Source: Moraxellaceae bacterium
GTDB taxonomy: Bacteria > Pseudomonadota > Gammaproteobacteria > Pseudomonadales > Moraxellaceae
NCBI GenBank assembly: GCA_030684415.1
Contig: JAUXNL010000530.1
Coordinates: 1-12,166, forward strand
DNA length: 12,166 nt
Direction: 5' to 3'
Part shown: in pieces, positions 6,032-12,166 of the stretch
How the letters are laid out: each line of letters begins with the position of its first letter
Position numbering within the stretch: the first letter of the stretch is position 1
Program-made: the position numbers and the translations under genes
Notes under the pieces: generated by a model
Told to the model about the DNA's origin: nothing
Databases searched by the model: none
What the model saw: the letters and a program-made list of their open reading frames with translations, nothing else

Positions 6032-7129
6032 TCAGAGCACCGCTTTCAATGCAGCCAGAAAACGTGCGTTTTCGGCTTCTGTGCCAATCGTCACGCGCAG
6101 GAAATCAGGCATGCCGTAGTTGGTCACCGGGCGGACAATCACCCCTTGATGCAAGAGTGCGTCGTATATCGGCAGGCCGGGGCGGCCCAGATGCACGCAG
6201 AGGAAATTGCCGCGCGACGGAATCACATCGAGGCCCAACGCGCGCACGCCCGCGGTAATTTGCAGCATGCCGGCGGCATTGAGTGCGCGTGAGCGGGCAA
6301 CAAAGTCTTGGTCGGCCAACGCGGCCACTGCCGCGCGCAGAGCCAGTGCATTCACGTTGAACGGCTGACGGACCCGGTTGAGGACATTGGTGATATCCGG
6401 ATGCGCGAAGGCATATCCGATACGTAACGCCGCCAGACCATAAGCTTTGGAAAACGTGCGGCTGACAATCACGTTCGGGTAACGGTCGAGAAAATCGAGG
6501 CCGTTAGGGAGCTGCCCCGGCTCGACATACTCACCATAAGCTTCATCAAGCACGACCAGCACATTCTCGGGCACGGCCATGAGGAATGCGTCGAGCTCAC
6601 CCTCCTCCACCCAGGTGCCGGTGGGATTATTGGGATTGGCAATGAACACCACTCGCGTTTTGTCGGTGATGGCGGCAGCCATGGCGACGAGATCATGCCC
6701 CCACTCAAGCGCCGGCACACTGATGCCCGTCGCGCCCACCGCCTGCACCACTAGCGGGTACACCGCGAAAGAATGCTGCGAGAAAACCGCCTCGTCTCCG
6801 GGCTTGAGGAACGCACGACCGACCAGCTCCAGAATGTCATTAGAGCCATTGCCCAACGTGACTTCCGCCAGTGGCCGGTCATAAAAATCAGCGAGTGCCT
6901 TTTTCAACACAAAGCCGTTTCCGTCGGGATACAGCGCCAGTTCGCCCAAGCCAGAATCAATGGCCGTGAGCACACGCGGCGAACAACCCAAGGGGTTTTC
7001 ATTGCTGGCCAGCTTGATGATGTCGTTCAGGCCGAGCTCGCGCTCCAGCTCTTCAATCGGCTTGCCGGGCTGATACGGCGACAGTTTTTGCACGCCGGGG
7101 GCGGCAAGGGAAATGAAATCACAGGCCAT
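6032..7129 (-). CDS. hisC: Histidinol-phosphate / aromatic aminotransferase (HisC family)
   Basis: This is a 365-residue fold-type I PLP aminotransferase of the HisC family. SNENPLG (42-48) binds substrate. NPNNPTG (165-171), DEAYGEY (195-201) and SRTFSKAYG (223-231) hold the cofactor, with K228 as the Schiff-base lysine. FLRVTIG (343-349) gives the arginine that binds the substrate carboxylate or phosphate. The start at 7129 has AAGG 7 nt upstream; codons further upstream lack similarity. In the classic pathway the enzyme converts imidazole-acetol phosphate to histidinol phosphate. Its place between pheA and tyrA, away from visible his genes, suggests it also (or mainly) transaminates prephenate, phenylpyruvate or 4-hydroxyphenylpyruvate, as I recall being proposed for Pseudomonas homologues. 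Sequence alone does not settle the substrate. Confidence 0.94.
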   Translation of the reverse strand: MACDFISLAAPGVQKLSPYQPGKPIEELERELGLNDIIKLASNENPLGCSPRVLTAIDSGLGELALYPDGNGFVLKKALADFYDRPLAEVTLGNGSNDILELVGRAFLKPGDEAVFSQHSFAVYPLVVQAVGATGISVPALEWGHDLVAMAAAITDKTRVVFIANPNNPTGTWVEEGELDAFLMAVPENVLVVLDEAYGEYVEPGQLPNGLDFLDRYPNVIVSRTFSKAYGLAALRIGYAFAHPDITNVLNRVRQPFNVNALALRAAVAALADQDFVARSRALNAAGMLQITAGVRALGLDVIPSRGNFLCVHLGRPGLPIYDALLHQGVIVRPVTNYGMPDFLRVTIGTEAENARFLAALKAVL

Positions 7130-7164
7130 GATGGCACCTTTTTTCCTGTCCTGCTTCGCGCGGC

Positions 7165-7198
7165 AAAAGGGCATGGGCAAGCTCAGCGGCCCTGCCCC
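7165..7198 (-). terminator. Terminator-like hairpin between pheA and hisC
   Basis: On the minus strand GGGCAGGGC pairs with GCCC-A-TGCCC (one bulged A) around a 10-nt loop, followed directly by TTTT. It lies 28 bases after the pheA stop and before the hisC ribosome site. It could attenuate transcription into hisC-tyrA-aroA. The short T run and bulge make it only a candidate. Confidence 0.35.
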
Positions 7199-7225
7199 TT
7201 TCCGACCGGGAGGACAAGTTCATGT

Positions 7226-8320
7226 TCAAAGAACGGCCTTGGGATATGAGCCGAGCAGCTTGAGATCACGTACACGGCTTTCGAGTTCGGCGAGCGCCTC
7301 TTTCACCGGCGCATCATCGACATGGCCTTCAAAATCGATAAAGAACACATACGACCAGGCATCCGTCTGCGAAGGCCGGCTTTCGATGCGGGTCAGATTG
7401 ATGTTGCGCGACTTGAAAGGCTCCAGAATGCCGTAGAGCGCGCCCGACTGGTTGCGCTGCATCGACACGATGATGGACGTTTTGTCGTCACCTGAGCGCG
7501 GCACCGCCTCCGTACCGATGATGAGAAAGCGCGTGGTGTTGCGCGGATTGTCCTCGATGCACTCGTTGAGCTTTTTCAGCCCATAAAGCTCCGCCGCAGT
7601 TTCACCGGCAATCGCCGCTGAGTGCCATTCACCTTTGATGCGCCGGGCCGCCTCGGCATTGCTCGATACCGCCACCCGTTCGGCTTTCGGGAAATGGGCA
7701 TCCAGCCACTTACGGCACTGCGCCAGCGACTGCTGGTGTGAGTAGATACGCGAAATGGCCGCTGGCTGCGTGCCATCACTCACCAACAAATGGTGATGAA
7801 TGCGCAGCTGTACCTCGCCAATGATGCGAACACCGGAGGCAATGAACGAATCTGCGGTATGTGTGACCACCCCTTCGGTGCTGTTTTCCACCGGCACCAC
7901 GCCATAATTCACCGAGCCGGCTTCAACCTCACGGAAAACTTCATCGATGGTGGCCAGCGGCACTGTCTGCACCGAGTGCCCGAAGTGCTTGAGTGCGGCG
8001 GTTTGCGTGAACGTGCCAGCCGGGCCGAAAAAGGCAATGCGCATCGGGTGTTCGAGTGCCAGGCAGGCTGACATGATCTCGCGAAACAGGCGCGCCATTT
8101 CTTCCGGATGCAAAGGCCCGGTGTTGCGCGCCATCACTTTCTGCAGCACTTGCGCTTCGCGCTCGGGCCGATAGAACAGCGTGGCGTTCGGGTCTTCGGC
8201 CTTTTTGACTTCGGCCACCTGCTGCGCACACTGCGCCCGCTCACTGATCAGCTTTTGTATCTGATCATCGAGGCCGTCAATTTTCTGGCGAATCTGTTCG
8301 AGCGTCGGTTTTTCGCTCAT
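7226..8320 (-). CDS. pheA: Bifunctional chorismate mutase / prephenate dehydratase
   Basis: The P-protein converts chorismate to prephenate and then to phenylpyruvate, committing carbon to phenylalanine. Residues 1 to about 90 are an AroQ-type helical chorismate mutase (IRQKIDGLDDQIQKLISER, then RPEREAQVL). About 93-270 is the dehydratase, with GPAGTF (99-104), VENSTEGVV (144-152), SHQQSLAQC (194-202) and the catalytic NTTRF (261-265). About 280-360 is an ACT domain with GALYG (293-297) and ESRPSQ (313-318), the motifs that bind phenylalanine, so feedback inhibition is expected. Length (364) is normal for the family. The start at 8320 has GGAG 8 nt upstream. A 108-base gap holding palindromic repeats separates it from serC. 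I see no Phe-rich leader peptide. Confidence 0.98.
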   Translation of the reverse strand: MSEKPTLEQIRQKIDGLDDQIQKLISERAQCAQQVAEVKKAEDPNATLFYRPEREAQVLQKVMARNTGPLHPEEMARLFREIMSACLALEHPMRIAFFGPAGTFTQTAALKHFGHSVQTVPLATIDEVFREVEAGSVNYGVVPVENSTEGVVTHTADSFIASGVRIIGEVQLRIHHHLLVSDGTQPAAISRIYSHQQSLAQCRKWLDAHFPKAERVAVSSNAEAARRIKGEWHSAAIAGETAAELYGLKKLNECIEDNPRNTTRFLIIGTEAVPRSGDDKTSIIVSMQRNQSGALYGILEPFKSRNINLTRIESRPSQTDAWSYVFFIDFEGHVDDAPVKEALAELESRVRDLKLLGSYPKAVL

Positions 8321-8350
8321 TCTGCAAGCTCCACACTCACGACAGTTGTC

Positions 8351-8399
8351 GGTGCGAATTCATTCGCGGCTGTTCATGGTGTGCGAATGAATTCGCACC
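8351..8399. repeat. REP-type inverted pair (REPIN-like) between serC and pheA
   Basis: GGTGCGAATTCATTCGC (8351-8367) and its exact 17-base complement (8383-8399) flank a 15-base spacer. Each arm is itself palindromic (GCGAAT..ATTCGC), so the unit is two small REP-like palindromes in opposite orientation. That is the layout of REPINs mobilised by RAYT transposases. I recall GAATTCATTCGC-type repeats scattered between genes in Pseudomonas and relatives. No transposase is present here. Transcribed, it would fold into a stable hairpin between the serC and pheA coding regions. Confidence 0.7.
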
Positions 8400-8400
8400 T

Positions 8401-8420
8401 GCCCTCTCGGCGGAGAGGGC
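8401..8420. repeat. GC-rich hairpin directly after serC
   Basis: GCCCTCTC (8401-8408) and GAGAGGGC (8413-8420) flank a GGCG loop, one base from the REP-type pair and 8 bases after the serC stop. No T run follows, so it is not a standard terminator. It may protect the 3' end of serC mRNA or be part of the neighbouring repeat unit. Confidence 0.5.
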
Positions 8421-8428
8421 ATCAAGCA

Positions 8429-9511
8429 TCAGCCCATCTTCTGCTGGAAGTCCTGCATGAACGCGATCAGCGCATCCACGCCCTCTTCCGGCACCGCGTT
8501 ATAAAGGCTGGCACGCATGCCGCCCACCGAGCGATGCCCGGCCAGATTGAGCAAGCCACGCGCTTCGGCATCTTTGAGGAAGGTTTTTTCCAGCGCCGGA
8601 TCGAGCAGCGTGAACGGCACGTTCATGATCGAACGGTACGTCTTGATCACGGGGTTGTGATAAAAGCCGCCGCTGCCATCAATCGCCGCATAGAGCTTGG
8701 CAGCTTTACGCTGATTGATCGCGGCAATGGCACTGAGTCCGCCATGGTGCTTGAGCCACTTGAACACGAGGCCCGCCAGATACCAGCTGAAAGTGGGCGG
8801 CGTGTTGTACATGGAGCCGTTGTCGGCGGCGACCTTGTAATCCAGCATGGTCGGGGTGCCGGGCAGCACTTCACCTATCAGGTCTTCGCGCACGATCACC
8901 AACACCACGCCAGCCGGCCCGATATTCTTCTGCGCACCGGCATAGATCAGGCCGAATTTCGAGACATCCAGCGGCTGCGACAAGATGCTGGACGAAAAGT
9001 CTGCCACCAGCGGCACCTTCACGTCCGGAATGTAGTTGAACTGCACGCCATGAATGGTTTCGTTCTCGGCGTAGTGCAAATAAGCCGCTTTGTCATTGAG
9101 CTGCCAAGTATCGAAAGCAGGCACGCCCCGGAACTTGTTGTGCTCGTCAGAGGCCACCACGTTCACGTCACAGAATTTCTTGCCCTCTGCAATCGCCTTG
9201 GTCGACCACATACCGGTATTGACGTAATCGGCCGTGCTGTGGCCGCGCAGCAGGTTCATCGGAATCTGTGCAAACTGGAGCGATGCCCCACCTTGCAGGA
9301 ACAGCACCTTGTAGTTCGACGGCACGTTCAGCAGCTCGCGCAAATCCGCTTCCGCTTCTTCGGCAATGGCCACGTACTCGGCCGAGCGATGGCTCATTTC
9401 CATCACGGAAAGACCACGGCCCTTGTAATTCAACAGGTCTTTCTGGGCTTCACTCAGCACGGCCTGTGGCAGTGCGGCGGGGCCGGCGCAAAAATTGTAA
9501 GCACGCGTCAT
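8429..9511 (-). CDS. serC: Phosphoserine aminotransferase
   Basis: This PLP enzyme transaminates 3-phosphohydroxypyruvate to phosphoserine and also acts in pyridoxal phosphate synthesis on the 4-phosphohydroxythreonine pathway. Its 360 residues are the usual length. FCAGPAALP (7-15), the phosphate-binding MSHRS (39-43), LFLQGGAS (70-77), VADFSSS (169-175) and GAQKNIGPAG (192-201), with K195 as the Schiff-base lysine, are all intact. HRSVGGMRAS (326-335) supplies the C-terminal substrate arginine. The start at 9511 is set by the family N-terminus (MTRAYNFCAGP) and AAGGAA 9 nt upstream. The frame stays open to 9601, but those codons show no similarity. It follows gyrA by 90 bases with no terminator visible, so read-through from gyrA is likely. 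Confidence 0.98.
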   Translation of the reverse strand: MTRAYNFCAGPAALPQAVLSEAQKDLLNYKGRGLSVMEMSHRSAEYVAIAEEAEADLRELLNVPSNYKVLFLQGGASLQFAQIPMNLLRGHSTADYVNTGMWSTKAIAEGKKFCDVNVVASDEHNKFRGVPAFDTWQLNDKAAYLHYAENETIHGVQFNYIPDVKVPLVADFSSSILSQPLDVSKFGLIYAGAQKNIGPAGVVLVIVREDLIGEVLPGTPTMLDYKVAADNGSMYNTPPTFSWYLAGLVFKWLKHHGGLSAIAAINQRKAAKLYAAIDGSGGFYHNPVIKTYRSIMNVPFTLLDPALEKTFLKDAEARGLLNLAGHRSVGGMRASLYNAVPEEGVDALIAFMQDFQQKMG

Positions 9512-9601
9512 GGCATCAGTTTCCTTTTCATCATGTTCGACAGTTGCTGGCGCAGAACCATTGTTTGTCTCTTTGCCTGTTTGCCTCATTACCTCGGGCA
9601 C

Positions 9602-12166
9602 TCATTCTGTCTCTGGCACGACATCTGTCGCGGCGTCGTCACCGGACTCCCCGGCTTGCGCGCCGTTATCGGCATCAACGTCGGCACTGGCGTTGCTGTC
9701 GGCAACAGCCTCAGCCCCATCCATGAACTCGGCGTCCAGATCATCGCCACCCACATCCTGCAGACGCACCACACCCACCAGATGCTCGTCATCCGCCAGT
9801 TTGATCAGCGTGACGCCCTGGGTATTGCGTGAGAGCACCGATACTTCCGAGACACGGGTGCGCACCAGCGTGCCCTGATCGGAAATCAGCATCAGCTCAT
9901 CCGCTTCGGTGACTTGCACAGCGCCCACCAGAGCGCCGTTGCGCTCGGACGACTGGATGGCAATGACACCCTGACCGCCACGGCCGCGGCGCGGGAACTC
10001 GGCAAGCCCGGTGCGTTTGCCATAGCCGTTTTCGGAAGCAGTGAGAATCTGTGCGCCGGCCTCCGGCACGATCATGGAGATCAGGCGCTGGCCGGCCGCG
10101 AGACGCATGCCACGTACACCGCGAGCCGTACGCCCCATGGTGCGCACATTCTTTTCCTTGAAGCGGATGACCTTGCTGCCATCGGAGAACAGCATGATTT
10201 CGCAGGCACCGTTGGTAATGGCGGCGGCAATCAGCGTATCGCCTTCATCGAGGCGCAGCGCGATCAGGCCATTGCTGCGCGGACGACTGAACTGCACCAG
10301 CGGTGTTTTCTTGACTGTGCCATTGGCCGTCGCCATGAAGATGAAAGCGCCTGTGGGCTCATCCTGACTGTCGTCGGTGTCATCGCTGTCGACAGCGTCG
10401 GCCTCGTCAACCTCCGGCACAACGTCGGCAACCGCATCAATCACACTGTCATCCAGATCGTCATCGTCTTCCGGGGCTTGCTCGGCGAGCGCGGCAAGAT
10501 CAACCGGCAACAAGGCCGTGACGCGCTCGCCTTCAGCCAGCGGCAGGATGTTCACAATCGGCTTGCCCTTGGAGCCACGGCCGCCAGAGGGCAGCTCATA
10601 CGCCTTGAGCCAATACACCTTGCCGGCGCTGGTGAAGCAGAGCAGCGTGTCGTGTGTGCTGGTAACGAGCAGATGCTCGATATAGTCATCATCTTTCACT
10701 GCGGTAGCGGACTTGCCACGACCACCACGGCGCTGGGCGCGGTAATCGGCCAGCGGCTGCGTCTTGGCATAGCCAGCGCGCGAAATCGTCACCACGACAT
10801 TTTCTTCGGTGATGAGATCTTCGAGCGTCAGGTCGAGGCGCGATGCGATGATTTCGGTACGGCGCTTGTCGCCATACTGGTCACGGATTTGCGTGAGTTC
10901 ATCGCGAATCACCTGCAACAGGCGCTCCGGGTCCGCAAGAATGAGGCCCAGCTCTTTGATTTTTTCCAGCAGTTCCTGATACTCGGCGAGCAGCTTGTCT
11001 TGCTCAAGGCCGGTCAGGCGGTTGAGGCGCAAATCGAGAATGGCCTGCGCTTGTTCGGAAGACAGATTGTATTTGCCATCCACAAAACCGAACTGTGCGG
11101 GCAAGGCATCCGGGCGACAGGCATTACGGTCGCCGGCGCGCTCAAGCATGGCCACGACCGCACCCGGCTCCCAACTGGCGAGCATGAGGCGGTCTTTCGC
11201 TTCCGACGGGCTCGGCGAGGTCTTGATCAGCTCGATCACCGGATCGATATTGGCCAGCGCCACGGCCAGACCTTCGAGAATGTGGCCGCGTTCGCGTGCC
11301 TTGCGCAATTCGAACACGGTCCGGCGCGTCACCACTTCACGGCGGTGACGCACAAACGCCTCGATCATGTCCTTGAGGTTCAGCAGCTTCGGCTGACCAT
11401 CGAGCAGCGCCACCATGTTGATGCCGAACACGCTCTGCAGCTGTGTTTGTGCAAACAGGTTGTTCACCACCACTTCAGCAACTTCGCCACGCTTCAGCTC
11501 GATGACGATGCGCATGCCGTCCTTGTCGGACTCGTCACGCAGCTCGGAAATGCCTTCCAGCTTTTTCTCTTTCACCAGCTCTGCAATCTTTTCGATCACG
11601 CGCGCTTTGTTAAGCTGGTAGGGAATTTCCGTGAAGATGATGGTCTGGCGACCGGTCTTGGCATCGGTTTCGATGTTGTGGCGGGCGCGCATGTAAATGC
11701 GGCCACGGCCGGTGTGATACGCCTCGACGATGCCAGCACGGCCATTGATGATGGCCGCCGTGGGGAAGTCCGGGCCATGGATGTATTCCATCAGGCCGTC
11801 GATGGTGATGTCTTCGTTCTCGATATAGGCGAGACAGGCATTCACGACTTCGGTGAGGTTGTGCGGCGGAATATTGGTGGCCATGCCGACCGCAATACCG
11901 CTGGACCCGTTGATGAGCAGGTTCGGCACCTTGGTGGGCAGCACCGCCGGAATCATTTCCGAGCCGTCGTAGTTCGGCACCCAGTCGACGGTTTCCTTTT
12001 CAAGATCGGCCAGCAGCTCGTGCGAGAGTCGGGTCATGCGCACTTCGGTGTAACGCATGGCGGCGGCATTATCGCCATCGACCGAGCCGAAGTTGCCCTG
12101 CCCGTCCACCAGCATGTAGCGCAGGGAGAACGGTTGGGCCATACGCACGATGGTGTCGTACACCGC
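9602..12166 (-). CDS. gyrA: DNA gyrase subunit A (5' end outside the window)
   Basis: This is the breaking and rejoining subunit of the A2B2 type II topoisomerase that introduces negative supercoils. The window holds 854 codons plus the stop. About 83 N-terminal residues are missing, by alignment from memory with E. coli GyrA. The first visible residues are AVYDTIVRMAQ, so the quinolone-region positions A84 and D87 (E. coli numbering) are wild type; S83 is not in view. The catalytic tyrosine lies in AAAMRYTEV (visible residue 39, Tyr122 in E. coli). The GyrA box QRRGGRG is at visible residues 478-484 and begins the DNA-wrapping beta-pinwheel. Unusual features are a 44-residue acidic insertion within the pinwheel (10352-10483) and a long acidic tail. 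With a normal N-terminus the protein would be about 937 residues, against 875 in E. coli. Confidence 0.98.
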   Translation of the reverse strand, partial: AVYDTIVRMAQPFSLRYMLVDGQGNFGSVDGDNAAAMRYTEVRMTRLSHELLADLEKETVDWVPNYDGSEMIPAVLPTKVPNLLINGSSGIAVGMATNIPPHNLTEVVNACLAYIENEDITIDGLMEYIHGPDFPTAAIINGRAGIVEAYHTGRGRIYMRARHNIETDAKTGRQTIIFTEIPYQLNKARVIEKIAELVKEKKLEGISELRDESDKDGMRIVIELKRGEVAEVVVNNLFAQTQLQSVFGINMVALLDGQPKLLNLKDMIEAFVRHRREVVTRRTVFELRKARERGHILEGLAVALANIDPVIELIKTSPSPSEAKDRLMLASWEPGAVVAMLERAGDRNACRPDALPAQFGFVDGKYNLSSEQAQAILDLRLNRLTGLEQDKLLAEYQELLEKIKELGLILADPERLLQVIRDELTQIRDQYGDKRRTEIIASRLDLTLEDLITEENVVVTISRAGYAKTQPLADYRAQRRGGRGKSATAVKDDDYIEHLLVTSTHDTLLCFTSAGKVYWLKAYELPSGGRGSKGKPIVNILPLAEGERVTALLPVDLAALAEQAPEDDDDLDDSVIDAVADVVPEVDEADAVDSDDTDDSQDEPTGAFIFMATANGTVKKTPLVQFSRPRSNGLIALRLDEGDTLIAAAITNGACEIMLFSDGSKVIRFKEKNVRTMGRTARGVRGMRLAAGQRLISMIVPEAGAQILTASENGYGKRTGLAEFPRRGRGGQGVIAIQSSERNGALVGAVQVTEADELMLISDQGTLVRTRVSEVSVLSRNTQGVTLIKLADDEHLVGVVRLQDVGGDDLDAEFMDGAEAVADSNASADVDADNGAQAGESGDDAATDVVPETE

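Noticed and set aside
9512..9601. A 30-codon N-terminal extension of serC
   Set aside because: The conserved SerC N-terminus begins at 9511 with a Shine-Dalgarno upstream. The extra residues look random.
9512..9601. A promoter or terminator between gyrA and serC
   Set aside because: I found no stem with a T run and no -35/-10 pair with acceptable spacing, so I left the gap unassigned apart from the serC ribosome site.
8108..9832. A 574-codon open frame on the plus strand spanning pheA, serC and gyrA
   Set aside because: pheA, serC and gyrA happen to share one register, so the antisense frame stays open across all three and the two gaps. A real gene would not track three unrelated coding regions.

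Overview
This window carries nine protein genes, all on the minus strand. In transcription order (high to low coordinate) they are gyrA (5' end outside the window), serC, pheA, hisC, a tyrA-aroA fusion, cmk, rpsA, ihfB and lapA. This order, and especially the TyrA-AroA fusion, is what I recall from Pseudomonas and related non-enteric Gammaproteobacteria. Codon use is moderately GC-rich and one intergenic gap holds a REP-like palindrome pair. I assign the window to a non-enteric gammaproteobacterium and cannot name the genus. It is a conserved housekeeping chromosomal locus. I see no phage, transposase, CRISPR array, toxin-antitoxin pair or RNA gene, and nothing I would call a new biological system.

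Layout. 9602-12166: gyrase A from just before its catalytic tyrosine to its stop, with an unusual acidic insertion in the C-terminal domain. 8429-9511: serC (serine and pyridoxal phosphate synthesis). 8321-8428: a REP-type inverted pair and a GC-rich hairpin. 7226-8320: pheA (chorismate to phenylpyruvate). 6032-7129: hisC-type aminotransferase. 3790-6030: tyrA-aroA, 1 nt after hisC. 3559-3789: a 231-base gap without a convincing gene but with four successive stem-loops. 2824-3558: cmk. 2584-2823: a terminator-like hairpin and the rpsA leader. 910-2583: ribosomal protein S1. 658-909: the rpsA terminator and a candidate ihfB promoter with a possible IHF site. 307-657: ihfB. 15-305: lapA. No gene-free stretch exceeds 300 bases.

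How the genes work together. AroA makes the chorismate precursor. PheA and TyrA take the chorismate/prephenate branch to phenylalanine and tyrosine. The HisC-family enzyme and SerC supply PLP-dependent transamination. Cmk recycles CMP/dCMP and lies upstream of rpsA, as in many Proteobacteria. rpsA, ihfB and lapA serve translation, nucleoid structure and envelope (LPS) assembly. Strong hairpins divide the run into probable transcription units: gyrA-serC-pheA-hisC-tyrA-aroA with possible internal attenuation, then cmk, then rpsA, then ihfB-lapA. The main points for a second look are the acidic GyrA insertion, the class II EPSP synthase motifs in the fusion, the NADP-like cofactor loop of TyrA, the hairpin-rich cmk and rpsA leaders, and the possible IHF autoregulatory site.
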